This document shows, piece by piece, positions 1 through 9,600 of a stretch of 22,325 bases of DNA. The stretch's first letter is position 1. The number at the start of each line of letters is the position of its first letter. This stretch comes from a bacterium (GTDB taxonomy: Bacteria; CSSED10-310; JAJRTK01): the NCBI GenBank assembly GCA_024278345.1, contig JAJRTK010000216.1, positions 1 to 22,325 on the forward strand. Direction: 5' to 3'. The notes below the pieces were generated by a model. The model was not told the origin of the DNA. It ran no database searches and was given only the letters and a program-made list of their open reading frames with translations. The position numbers and the translations under genes are program-made.

Positions 1-152
1 CGGCATCTTGCCGGTGTAGACCGAAAGGGTGGCACCGGCATCTTGCCGGTGTAGACCGAAACGGTGGCACCGGCATCTTGCCGGTGTAGCGCGCAGGCCG
101 AAACGGTGGCACCGGCATCTTGCCGGTGTAGACCGAAACGGTGGCACCGGCA
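1..152. repeat. Tandem 35-bp palindromic repeat array
   Basis: Four full units start at 1, 36, 71 and 113, and a fifth begins at 148 but diverges after a few bases. The period is 35 bp; the third copy carries a 7-bp insertion (gcgcagg, about 90-96). Every unit contains a perfect inverted repeat, CACCGGCA-TCT-TGCCGGTG, so each can fold into an 8-bp stem with a 3-nt loop. The array starts before the window edge. It lies just beyond the 3' end of the minus-strand transglutaminase gene (stop at 214), so transcripts leaving that operon would carry the hairpins. It resembles extragenic palindromic (REP-like) arrays. There are no unique spacers, so it is not CRISPR. A role in termination or mRNA 3'-end protection is inference. 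Confidence 0.85.
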
Positions 153-213
153 GAGAGGCAGGCTCCCCCATTGCACGATGCCGGGCTCATCGGTTGCGCC
201 TCCGGCGGGAGCC

Positions 214-3090
214 TCAGCCCGCTCTCCAGGATCGCCGCCAAGCCGCAAACCTTCCCAAAGCCAGCTCTGGAATCACGGAGACCCCCATTCGCCGGGCCAG
301 CGAGCTGGCAACCCCTCTCACGGACTGCTCGTACCGCTCCAATTGCTTCGGGGACGGCTCCAGATCTCCGTAGAGCACTTCCTCGAGCACCGAGGCGACT
401 ACTTCCATGTCATCCGCGGGACCGGCGCCCAGAGCCTGCCCCACAACCACCGCGTATTCCCGTTCTGTCTCGTGGCTCCTCCGGCCAACACCCCACACCG
501 CAAGTTGGAGGCAAAAAATGTCGAACAGTCCCTTCACCCGCTCCGAGGAATCCGTCACCCGCGGCAACAGCTCCCGCAACTTTTCCAACCGCGAAGGAGC
601 ATCCTCGGGTCTCGGAGGCCGCTCTCCCAGAAGCTGTTCCGTCTTTTCGCGCTTGCCAAGCTTCCACACGGCCACCAGGAGGACCGAAGCCCCCATGATG
701 AGCAAGATCCATTCGACCCGAAGAGCCAGTCCCCCCAAGAACTCTTCTACACGCTTCCAGGCCGGGATGGCAACAAGCTCTTTCCGGCCCTGGGTGCCGC
801 GGCCCGGTCCTCCCGAGCTCACGGAATCCGTGGAAGCCTCCCTGCCGGAAGAAGCGCTGGCCTGGCCCTGGGTGCCGCGGCCTGGTCCTCCCGAGCTCCC
901 GGAATCCGTGGAAGACTCCCCGTCGGAAGAAGCGCTGGCCTGGCCCTGGGTGCCGCGGCCTGGTCCCGTTGACTGCCCGGATCGGTGACCAATCTTCTTA
1001 CCAGCACCAACGGGCGCTGGGTTCACACGGGAAGAACGTCGGGCTGGCCTCGCGTTCTCCTCTTCTGGAAGCGAAGCCCGGCCAGATGGCAACGGGTCCT
1101 TCCCTCCGGCGTCGCCATCTGGCGGACGGGAAGCCCGTGGACCGGCAGCCTTGTGGGAAGGTTGGCTGCCCCTTTCAGCTAGCTTGCCACCTGAATCACT
1201 CCCCCGCCGGGCCGCACCGGAAGAACGACGAGCAGTATTTGTAGACTTTGAGACGGGATTTTGCCCCGATAAGAGAGGGTCCGGTCGGCCCCTTTTGGTG
1301 CCACTGGGCCCGCCCGTCGCCTTCGCCGAGGGTCTATTGCCAGAGGGGCGTTTGATTCGCGGTTCGGCGGCTCCGATCCCGGGCGGTCGTGGTTCGCTGG
1401 GGTCGGCCATGGACGAATAGGCCGTGGGATCCACGATGCTCCAAAGACCTCCCACAGCCGGGAGTTCCACCCAGGCGTGAGCATTACTCGCAAGATAGAC
1501 CCACTCACCATTCTTCAGCGTCCCGAAAGCCAAGCCGGCTCCAATGCGCGCTGGTACTCCCTGAGCCCGCAAGATCAGGGCAGCAAGCGATGCCATGTGC
1601 TGGCAGAATCCCACTCGTGTCCGAAGAAACTCGAGGGTTGGATCGCGCCGGGCATCGTGGCGCGGCTTCCGGCTGTACCAATGATGGGTTCCCACCCACT
1701 CCGCCACGGCAACGGGAAGCGAGCCGCCTCGTTTTCTTGCGTACCTCCGGGCCTCTTTCACTGCACGCTGGAAGGTGGGATCGTCGGAAATCGTGTTGGG
1801 AACGCGGTAGAGCCTGGCCGGGAGATCGACTCTCGCCTCCACCGCTGAATCCGGCCTGAAGCGAAGCATGACGGCACGCAACGTCACGAGTTTTCCCGCG
1901 CTAATCCCCGGAGCCCGCAGATTTCGTCCCCGGTCAATCTCCAGGCCCACCGGTGAAAGCATGTCCGCCAGCGGACAGGGAACCAGAAGTTCCCCGGCAA
2001 CGCCTGGCTTCATTTTGAGCCAGACCTCCGTGGTCGGTTCTCCCTCGAAGATCTGCTCCGGTGTCCAGGGCTCCCATTCCGGCTGGGGATAACTCCACCG
2101 CCCCACGTCATAGAAATCGTAGGCCCCGCGCCGAAGATAGGGAGACCAACGGAGCCTTGGTTGAGTCCGTACACGAGCCAGCGGTTCCAAGGAATAAGAA
2201 GAAACACTCGGCAAAGGGTCTTTCAAGCCCCGCCCAAAATCGAGCTCGTTCCGGCGGCTGATCTTGAAGAATACCCGGCCAGGCGAATCGATTCTTGCCG
2301 GCGCATCCGGAGTTTGCCCCGAAAGAAGAGTCTCCAGCAACGCCGATTCTCCCGATTCCTTCCCTTCCGGGGAAGGTTGACCATCAAGAACCTGGTCAAC
2401 CCACTTCCGGGCCTCCACGCCCAACCGCCGGATTCGCCCTGGAAGCCGCCGAAGCTTCTCTGAGGCCGTCTTGATGCCAGGCTCGAAACGCTCCAAGAGA
2501 TCGCGACCGCCGCCAATCAAGGCATCAGACGCAAGAATCAAGAGAACAGCCAGAAAGGCGGAACGTACTGCGGGAGCCAAGATCGCATGAACCCCAACGC
2601 TTCTCACTCTTGGAGCCACTCTCTGCAAACGTACGACTCGCACGAAAGCCAGTCTTGTGATCACCGCTCCAAACATCAACGCTGCCTCCCGGGGAGGCGT
2701 ATGAGGTCGTTGGATCACGGTGGAACCGTAGAGTGCGGCGAGGAAGAAGAACCAGAGCTGATCCACGCCTACCCGATGGCTAAAGGGAGCCAAAAGACCC
2801 ACCACAAGGAGCCCCACCGACATGCTGCCCCGAAACAAACCGTCCACGTTCCGAAGATCGAGGCCGAACCCAAATCCCATCAAGAGGAGATAGGGCCCAA
2901 TCACAAACCAATTTATCCCACCCATGGCGTCCATGGGGCCGGTACAGCCCCAAAGAGCCAACCCCAGAAAAGAGAGAATGAGAGTGGGAGGCAACTCGCC
3001 CAGTCCACGCCCCACTGCTAACGTCAAGACGATTAAGCAGATAAGCGACGACAAAACCAGCCACTTGTCACCGGGAACGGTATGATTCAT
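214..3090 (-). CDS. Transglutaminase-like membrane protein (TgpA/DUF4129 type)
   Basis: The 958-residue protein has hydrophobic segments in about residues 10-125 and 170-192, a large middle region, and then a transglutaminase-like core. The catalytic triad is visible as Cys496 (in GFCQHMA), His538 (in NAHAWVEL) and Asp554 (in VDPTAY). Residues 560-770 are a long Ser/Gly/Pro/Arg linker, about 793-811 a further membrane segment, and the last 120 residues resemble the cytoplasmic DUF4129 tail (ETEREYA, then LYGDLEPS). This is the usual TgpA architecture, longer than the family's typical 650-750 residues because of the linker. The ATG at 3090 follows AAAGGAGG at 6 nt and overlaps the DUF58 stop as ATGA, implying translational coupling. 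Family members cross-link or cleave envelope proteins; the substrate here is unknown. Confidence 0.88.
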   Translation of the reverse strand: MNHTVPGDKWLVLSSLICLIVLTLAVGRGLGELPPTLILSFLGLALWGCTGPMDAMGGINWFVIGPYLLLMGFGFGLDLRNVDGLFRGSMSVGLLVVGLLAPFSHRVGVDQLWFFFLAALYGSTVIQRPHTPPREAALMFGAVITRLAFVRVVRLQRVAPRVRSVGVHAILAPAVRSAFLAVLLILASDALIGGGRDLLERFEPGIKTASEKLRRLPGRIRRLGVEARKWVDQVLDGQPSPEGKESGESALLETLLSGQTPDAPARIDSPGRVFFKISRRNELDFGRGLKDPLPSVSSYSLEPLARVRTQPRLRWSPYLRRGAYDFYDVGRWSYPQPEWEPWTPEQIFEGEPTTEVWLKMKPGVAGELLVPCPLADMLSPVGLEIDRGRNLRAPGISAGKLVTLRAVMLRFRPDSAVEARVDLPARLYRVPNTISDDPTFQRAVKEARRYARKRGGSLPVAVAEWVGTHHWYSRKPRHDARRDPTLEFLRTRVGFCQHMASLAALILRAQGVPARIGAGLAFGTLKNGEWVYLASNAHAWVELPAVGGLWSIVDPTAYSSMADPSEPRPPGIGAAEPRIKRPSGNRPSAKATGGPSGTKRGRPDPLLSGQNPVSKSTNTARRSSGAARRGSDSGGKLAERGSQPSHKAAGPRASRPPDGDAGGKDPLPSGRASLPEEENARPARRSSRVNPAPVGAGKKIGHRSGQSTGPGRGTQGQASASSDGESSTDSGSSGGPGRGTQGQASASSGREASTDSVSSGGPGRGTQGRKELVAIPAWKRVEEFLGGLALRVEWILLIMGASVLLVAVWKLGKREKTEQLLGERPPRPEDAPSRLEKLRELLPRVTDSSERVKGLFDIFCLQLAVWGVGRRSHETEREYAVVVGQALGAGPADDMEVVASVLEEVLYGDLEPSPKQLERYEQSVRGVASSLARRMGVSVIPELALGRFAAWRRSWRAG
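788..968 (-). repeat. 78-bp in-frame tandem repeat in transglutaminase linker
   Basis: Copies start at 788, 866 and 944 on the plus strand, each beginning ccctgggtgccgcgg; the last is partial. The 78-bp period encodes 26 residues containing GPGRGTQGQASASS, at about residues 710-768 of the transglutaminase protein. The region is low-complexity and sits directly outside the last membrane segment. It is probably a length-variable spacer produced by slippage or unequal recombination. Confidence 0.85.
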
Positions 3091-4454
3091 CTCGCTCCTC
3101 CTTTCCCGGATGGAGCCGGCGAACCAGAACGAGTGAGAAGAAAAGGGAGATCCGCCGGACTCCGGAAAAGGCGAGCTTGAGTTCCAGGAAAAACGCTGTG
3201 CTCGGGTAATTCGCCGGGAACTCCGCTTCGGCTCTCAGGGAAACAAAGAAAAAGCCCCACTTGAGTGCCGCGACCCTGGAGCTCCAAGACCGCCGCTCGA
3301 TCCCGTTGGGTCCACAAAGAGCTGAGGGGAGCCACGACCAGGAGCGAGCTCCCATTTCGTCCTGATACCAGCCCACCTAGAGCATCGGCCAAGCTCATGG
3401 AAGACTGGGGCTTGGCAAGCGCCAATTGGCGGAGCGCCCCCAGCGCGGAAGCACTGGTCCTGATATTCTCTTCCACCACCGGCTGGAGTCCCACGATGTG
3501 GAGGCTTGTGTCAAAGCCCGCAGCCGCTCCCCATTCCACAAGAACTGCTGCCGCCTCCACGCACAAGTCGATGGAGCGATTCAGGCGGTATCGGCGCACA
3601 GACGATCCGCCGCGGCCCGAAAAACCAAAAGCGGACATCTCTTCCTCCCCGGTGGCCCTCGGCCTGGGTCTATATAGGTGGAGCAGCACCCGCACCGCCG
3701 GAGACAGCGACACAAAATGCTCGCGCACCACCGGGATCCCCAAGCGAGCCGTAGCACGCCAGTGGATATCCCGAACCCGGTCGCCCGGCCGATACTCCCG
3801 GATTCCACAAAACTCGTCTCCCCTGCCCGTCTCCAAGACAAGGTTCCTCGGTCCCGAAGCCTGCGCTCCGGGGAAACTCAGATCGGGTTGCTGAAGCTCA
3901 TGGTGGCACGGCAACAAGAGCAAATCGCTAAAAAGGGGGCGCGTGCCGCTCAGACTCATGATCCCCAATGGGTCTTGTACCGTCAGGTAGATGCCCTGAA
4001 ATGAGAGCCATCCCCGCCCCGTGGTACACACGGCACGATAGACCCGTGTTTCCCACGATCCTGGCGCCACCACCGGGAGGTAAAAAACCGGTTCTCCATC
4101 AGTTTCCCCCGCAAAAAAAGAGTCGCTCAGAACGACGCCCGTCACCGTCGAACCCCGCTCGATACTGATCCGAAGCTCCACCGTAAACCGTTCGCGGCTT
4201 CTGGCCTCCAAGGGAAGATTTCGCTCTACCTGGAGTCGGCCCATGGCGCGGCGGCAATAGAACCGGGCACTCAACAGGAACCCCAACGTCACAGCGGAAA
4301 GAAAAGCCAAAGATGCCGATGGTGCGTAAAAAAGACGCACGACACCAGGCACCGCCAAGAAGATCATAGACACGCCAAACAGGCTGAGCCGATAAACCTC
4401 AAGGCCACCAAGGCGCCTATCCTTTCGGTGCTGGGATACGATGGAGTATGACAT
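3087..4454 (-). CDS. DUF58 domain membrane protein
   Basis: The protein has 455 residues. Two hydrophobic segments near the N-terminus (about residues 24-41 and 48-65) are followed by a beta-rich region and the DUF58 signature at about 212-246 (GDEFCGIREYRPGDRVRDIH, then WRATARLGIPVVREH). A vWA-like C-terminal half follows. DUF58 proteins are usually encoded with MoxR ATPases and transglutaminases, as here, and are thought to act with the ATPase in assembling or activating envelope complexes. A TTG at 4457 also opens the frame, but the ATG at 4454 is preferred because GAGG lies 6 nt before it. The 5' end overlaps the moxR 3' end by 38 nt, and the 3' end overlaps the transglutaminase start by 4 nt, so the three genes should be co-translated. 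Confidence 0.88.
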   Translation of the reverse strand: MSYSIVSQHRKDRRLGGLEVYRLSLFGVSMIFLAVPGVVRLFYAPSASLAFLSAVTLGFLLSARFYCRRAMGRLQVERNLPLEARSRERFTVELRISIERGSTVTGVVLSDSFFAGETDGEPVFYLPVVAPGSWETRVYRAVCTTGRGWLSFQGIYLTVQDPLGIMSLSGTRPLFSDLLLLPCHHELQQPDLSFPGAQASGPRNLVLETGRGDEFCGIREYRPGDRVRDIHWRATARLGIPVVREHFVSLSPAVRVLLHLYRPRPRATGEEEMSAFGFSGRGGSSVRRYRLNRSIDLCVEAAAVLVEWGAAAGFDTSLHIVGLQPVVEENIRTSASALGALRQLALAKPQSSMSLADALGGLVSGRNGSSLLVVAPLSSLWTQRDRAAVLELQGRGTQVGLFLCFPESRSGVPGELPEHSVFPGTQARLFRSPADLPFLLTRSGSPAPSGKGGAR

Positions 4455-5571
4455 CAAGAACCTCGGGGATCGACCTGCCTTTGAGCCGCGAACTCGAATC
4501 CAGCCGCAACCGGTGGCCGAACACGAAAGGAACCATCGTCTTGATGTGATGCGGCGTCACGAACGCCTGACCCTCCATGAGCGCCATCGCTTGAGAGACT
4601 CGCATGAGTGCCAAAGAAGCCCGGGGCGACGCGCCGAGGCCAACGGATCGATCATTTCTGGTCGCCTCCACAATGGCCACGATAAACTCCAAGACTGCCT
4701 CCGAACAAGCAACCCGCTCCACGCGCCCTTGGATCTCCCGAAGCTCTTCGAGGGTCAACATAGGTTTCAAACCGGCCAAGGGGTCTTGGGTTCGTTGCCG
4801 CCGCAACAGTTTTACGGCGCCTTCGGTGGTGGGATAGCCAAGGGAAATCCGGATGGTGAATCGATCGAGCTGAGCCTCGGGAAGCGGAAAGGTTCCCGTC
4901 TGTTCGATAGGATTCTGCGTGGCGATGACGAAAAACGGATCCGGCGTCGCGTGGACTTCACCGTCCACGGTAACTTGACGCTCCTCCATGCACTCCAACA
5001 AAGCGGACTGCGTCCTAGGCGTCGCGCGGTTGATCTCGTCCGCCAACACCACGTTGGCAAAGACCGGCCCAGGATGGAACCTAAACGAGCTCTGACGCTG
5101 ATCGAAAACCGACACTCCGGTGATGTCCAGCGGCATGAGATCCGGCGTAAACTGGATCCGGGAGACACGGGCCTCGATACACCTCGCCAGTGCTTTTGCC
5201 AACAATGTCTTCCCCACTCCCGGAACGTCTTCCAAGAGAAGATGCCCCTGGCATAACAGCGGAAGCATCGACAAAGCCAACGTCTTCCGCGAAAGGATCA
5301 CCGATTCCCCGATCTCATCCATCATCTGCCGCAGTTTGGCCGAAGATTCCCGAGCCTCCGAACGCTCCAAGCCACCACCATCATCTAATCGGGCGCCACG
5401 GAGATCTCGTCCCCCCTTCCGGGAAGAAGCCAGGCCCAAACGATGCCTCAAGCCTCTGGACCGAGAGTCACTTGCCGCAAACCGAACCCCCGAACGCTGT
5501 TTGGCCCTCTTCCCACCCTCGTCTCCGCGGGGTAGCGGGGTTTCCCACGGCTCCTTCCGGTCCGATCGCAT
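4417..5571 (-). CDS. MoxR-family AAA+ ATPase
   Basis: The 384-residue protein carries a Walker A motif (EDVPGVGKTLL, about residues 114-124), a Walker B motif (VVLADEINR, about 174-182) and a sensor 1 motif (ATQNP, about 217-221). It also contains the MoxR hallmark TQSALLECMEERQVTVDG after Walker B and a C-terminal lid domain. MoxR ATPases act as chaperone-like remodellers with DUF58/vWA partners. About 80 residues of basic, low-complexity sequence precede the conserved core, longer than in typical 310-330-residue members. The ATG at 5571 is chosen because the run GGAGGAGAGGGAGG ends 9 nt upstream; the TTG at 5580 would abut that purine run. The gene lies 49 bp downstream of the Lgt-like gene and overlaps the DUF58 gene. 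Confidence 0.92.
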   Translation of the reverse strand: MRSDRKEPWETPLPRGDEGGKRAKQRSGVRFAASDSRSRGLRHRLGLASSRKGGRDLRGARLDDGGGLERSEARESSAKLRQMMDEIGESVILSRKTLALSMLPLLCQGHLLLEDVPGVGKTLLAKALARCIEARVSRIQFTPDLMPLDITGVSVFDQRQSSFRFHPGPVFANVVLADEINRATPRTQSALLECMEERQVTVDGEVHATPDPFFVIATQNPIEQTGTFPLPEAQLDRFTIRISLGYPTTEGAVKLLRRQRTQDPLAGLKPMLTLEELREIQGRVERVACSEAVLEFIVAIVEATRNDRSVGLGASPRASLALMRVSQAMALMEGQAFVTPHHIKTMVPFVFGHRLRLDSSSRLKGRSIPEVLDVILHRIPAPKG

Positions 5572-5620
5572 GAACGACAACCTCCCTCTCCTCCATCGGC
5601 TCCGATTCCTCTCGCGGCGG

Positions 5621-6598
5621 TTACTCCGAACCGCCTAATCCCTCTCCTTCGGCTCCGTAGCCGCGAAGCCAATAGATGCAGAAAACCACCAAGGCCAAAC
5701 AACAGTACTGCGCCGGTGTCAACCCGAAATAGCGCAGATCGGAACCCGGTATGTCCGTGGCTCGCAAGAAATCCAAAAAGAAACGCACGACAGAATAAAT
5801 GAGCCCCAACCAGACCGCGAGCTGACCATTGCGCCTGGGAAGGTGAACCATCCAGACTCGCATCACTGACAACAACAAGATGGTGAACAATAGCTCCAAG
5901 AGTCCGAGATCAAACCGCTGGCCGGCCGTGTACAAATGCTCGGGGAACTTTACCGAGAGAAAAAAACTCGTCAAACGGCCCGGGTGATCGTGGACGATAA
6001 AACAACCGGCACGACCGAAAACCCAGGCATGGACAAACCCATACACAAGGGCATCCGCGTACGGCGCCAGCCTCACCCCATTCCTCCGAGCCCAAATCAA
6101 GAGCACGACAACGCCGGAAAAGATACCACCAAACGAAGAGAGACCGCTCCAGATCTTCCACCAGTCGCGGGCCAGATCACCGGGCCTATAGGCCGCCACG
6201 GCAAAGAGATGGGCGCCGATGAATCCACCGATGAGAGCCGGCATAACCATGCGATTGAGAAGCTCCGGGTCAAGTTTTTGAGCCACCGCGTACCGTAGCG
6301 CTTGCCAGTTACCCAGGATGACACCCATGGCGACTAGAAGGCCAAACGGTTGCAAGGAAAGGTGATTGACACCGAACAGTGTCCAGCCAAAGGGAAACGG
6401 GATCTGTAATGGAGAAATCGTGAAGTAGGGAATCATGTTGTTGACCCAATCGGATGCATCGAAGCAATTTTCCGGCCGCCACTGCCAACGGCCCGCACAG
6501 CCATCTACCGCTCCCGCGGACAGAGTGAGCGATCTAAGCATGAAAGCCCCAAATCTACAACCAGGTTCCATGGCAAGGATTCCAAGCCATGCAGCCAC
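5621..6598 (-). CDS. lgt: Divergent Lgt-like diacylglyceryl transferase family protein
   Basis: This polytopic protein has the overall layout of prolipoprotein diacylglyceryl transferase: an LQPFGLLVAMG N-terminal helix, GLSSFGGIFSG, the Lgt signature region GRAGCFIVHDHPGR (residues 195-208), and YSVVRFFLDFLR near the C-terminus. Compared with E. coli Lgt as I remember it, the His103 position appears to be Phe, Asn146 is Cys, Glu151 is Asp and Glu243 is Asp, while Arg143, Gly154 and Arg239 are kept. It could be a functional variant Lgt or a paralogue with another lipid-transfer role. The GTG at 6598 has a strong AAGGAGG 7 nt upstream and gives 325 residues, but homology only begins near the ATG at 6436 (MIPYF), which lacks a clear Shine-Dalgarno. 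The gene heads the MoxR/DUF58/transglutaminase operon. Confidence 0.72.
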   Translation of the reverse strand: MAAWLGILAMEPGCRFGAFMLRSLTLSAGAVDGCAGRWQWRPENCFDASDWVNNMIPYFTISPLQIPFPFGWTLFGVNHLSLQPFGLLVAMGVILGNWQALRYAVAQKLDPELLNRMVMPALIGGFIGAHLFAVAAYRPGDLARDWWKIWSGLSSFGGIFSGVVVLLIWARRNGVRLAPYADALVYGFVHAWVFGRAGCFIVHDHPGRLTSFFLSVKFPEHLYTAGQRFDLGLLELLFTILLLSVMRVWMVHLPRRNGQLAVWLGLIYSVVRFFLDFLRATDIPGSDLRYFGLTPAQYCCLALVVFCIYWLRGYGAEGEGLGGSE

Positions 6599-6656
6599 CC
6601 TCTCCCCTCCTTCTTGCCTTCTTCCACAATGATCGTGCCCAGTCCTGGTAGTCGCT

Positions 6657-9600
6657 TCAAGGCAAAAGACAATCCCCGAAATCCAGATCTAGGCGCGGGT
6701 AGCGTTGGCGGACCTCATTTGCCATCAACGGAGCGGTACCTAGGGTTGAAAACAACGCCCCCGTGCCCAGACAACCGAGGATCGCCCGAGCACGCGCTTG
6801 CTCGGGGATAACGGCGAAAACCCGTTCCAGCGCGGCTTGGGCATCGTGGATGCCCTCGGGGAATCCGGCCAGGAAAAGGCGCATGGAAGCTTCGGCTTGG
6901 AGGAGAAGGCCCGGAACTGACACCGGATTTTCCTGAACAAGGGCGCAGGCCAGCCGGACCACACGCTTGAGATCTAGGAAAGACTCATGGGCTCGACCTT
7001 TTTCCGTGGCACGCGCCCGCACCAAAAGAGCCTTTGCCAGACCGGCACGAGCCAGAGAATCCCTCTTCACCATCCGTTCCCACAGGCTGATGGATTGCGC
7101 CAGCTCCGCGGAGCCATCCTGCTTCCGGCGCAGCTTGAATTCCGCCTGAATGAGCCAAGCAGTGGCTCGAAGCTTGTCACCCCCTGGGATGAAAGGGTCT
7201 TCCTTGGTCGATTTTGCCAAATAATCCACTGCCTTAGTGAGATTTTCCAAGGGAGAACGGCCCTCCAAAAAGTCGGCGATGGCCATGGCATTGTAGAGCT
7301 CAGCCAGATCGACGTAGTAGAGGGTGCGAGACGGGTCGAGTTCCAAAGCCTTCTCCATCGCCGACAAAGAGCTTTGGAACATCGCACGGGCATCCACCCC
7401 ATTCTCCGTGAGCCAGCTAGCATACCTGCGATGGAGAATCGCAAGTTTTCGCCAAAGCATGACGGACTCGGGTTGGAGAACAAGACCAGCCTTATACGAT
7501 TTCAAGGCGGCATCATATTCCCGAGAGGGATCCTGTCCGCGTATTTGGTAGTGATATCCAATATTGGTGAGTACCAGGCCTTGATTATTGAAAACTCTCC
7601 AGTCGTTGGGCGCCATGGCCACGGCCTTCTGAAGCACAAGGCGAGACTTTTTCCAGGCGGCATCGGGGTCCAATCCATGCTTGTTCCGTTCATCCCCCAA
7701 CTGGTAGAGTGACCATCCCAAGCTCATGGCCACCAGCGGGATCCCTCCCAGCCGCTCCGCGGAGCTTTCCAACGCACCGATGGCACGCGCCAGTTCGTCC
7801 AATGCGTCTTCACCGCGAGCCAGCTTCAGTTGGGCCACCTGCTGAAACAGGTAGGCCTCCTGAAAGCGGATGTAAGCGTCGTCCGGCGCTTTCTTGCGCG
7901 CAATAGAAAAGAGGCGGAGAGCTTCCTCATAGCTCGCTTGAGGATCTCGGCCATCGATGGCATCCCACTGCCCTTGAAGGGTCAGCGCTCGGGCCCGGAC
8001 GGTGTAGGCCAGGGGACGATCAGGATCGGCACGCACAGCCATGGAACAATCGTTGCGAATGGTGACGCCCCAGTCGCCCACCGACCGGTCACCAAGATTC
8101 CCAAGAAAGAAGAAGAGACGGGAGGCCGCGTCACAACGGCCTTCCCAAGAAGCGAAATCCGAGGAGGCGAGATCGGTCGCTCGACTGTATGCTTCATAGG
8201 CTTTCTCCAAGAGATCCTGAAGCTCCGCGACTTTTTTCCGCGAATGCGCCGGATCCGACCCTGCTTCCCGCAACCAGGCATCTCCCGAAACTCTCACAAC
8301 CTCGAAAGCCCAGGGACGTCTGTTCAGTTCTTCGGCCGCCAACTGCCGAGCCTGCCGGTACTGGCCCCGAAGCAGACTAGAAAGGATACGTGAGATCCCT
8401 CCGTCAGACTCTTCAGCCTCACGGCCTTGCTCCAAATACCGAAGCGCTGGCTCCCGAAACGCTTTCCGGAGAGAGCTCGCAATGATCTCCTTCTCTTCCG
8501 CCAGAGCGAGCCTTTCAGCGGTCTCGATTTCCTGAAGATAGCGCAAGCCCAGGATCAGGCCACGGGTCATGGAGACGCCCGGCTCTCTGTATCCAGAACG
8601 CCAAGCTTTGCGAACCAACTCTTCCGCCTTCGGCAGTTCCCCCAACACAAGCCAACCGCGTGCCATCGCATGGTAAACGGGACCTTGGAGTGGAAAACGA
8701 CCAGTCTCGATCCCTTGATTGAGCTCCACCATTCGACTCCGGACACCCTTGAAATCCGGACGGACGTCGTGAGTGGGCATCATCCGAATGGCCCGGTTGA
8801 CAGACTCGAACCGCTCGATTTCCCTGGCCATCTCGGCGGCGAGCCTGACTCTTTGCCTCGACCGGATCGTGGTTCTGACACCCCAAAGAAGCGCCATGAA
8901 CGTGGCAAGAGCCAAGAACCCCACCACGGAAAAAGCCAGACGGTTCTTCCTTGCTTTCTTCCAGAATTTGTAGCCCAGGCTCGGCGCCATAGCCCGGATC
9001 GGTTCGCCATCAAGATACCTCTGCAATTCCCGAGCGACCTCGAGAGCCGAAGGATACCGCCTTGGTGGCTCTTTCTCCAGGCACTTCATAACCAGGATTT
9101 CCAGATCCCTGGGGATTGTAGGAGCGTATTTGCTCAAGAGAACCGGTTCTTTGCCAAGTACTTGGACGATCACGTCCAGAGCCGAAGGACCATGAAAAGG
9201 AGGACGGCCCGCCAGGAGATGATAGAGGGTCGCCCCCAAGCCATAAACGTCGGTTCGACGATCAACCGAGCCACGGCCACCGCTAGCCTGCTCCGGGGCC
9301 ATATAGGCAGGGGTTCCAACGACCACGTTGGCCACTGTCAGGTCATCCTTGCCTGGTTCAACAGCCAACCCGAAATCCATCACATAGGGCCACGGAACAC
9401 CATCGTCGCCAATCTCAACCATGATGTTCGATGGCTTCACATCCCGATGCACGGCGCCTTTCTGGTGCGCGGCATGCAGGGCATGGGAGACTCTGACCAT
9501 CAGCGCCAGTTTTTCGTCGAGAGTCATCAGCTTTGCGGCATCTCGAAGCGAACGTCCGTCGATGTACTGCATGGCAATGCAGGGCTTCCCTTCGAACTCC

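Noticed and set aside
1-152. CRISPR array
   Set aside because: The repeat units adjoin each other with no unique spacers, and no cas genes are nearby.
29-988. Overlapping plus-strand ORFs
   Set aside because: They consist of the repeat array and the complement of the transglutaminase gene; composition is Arg/Pro-rich with no recognisable domain or ribosome site.
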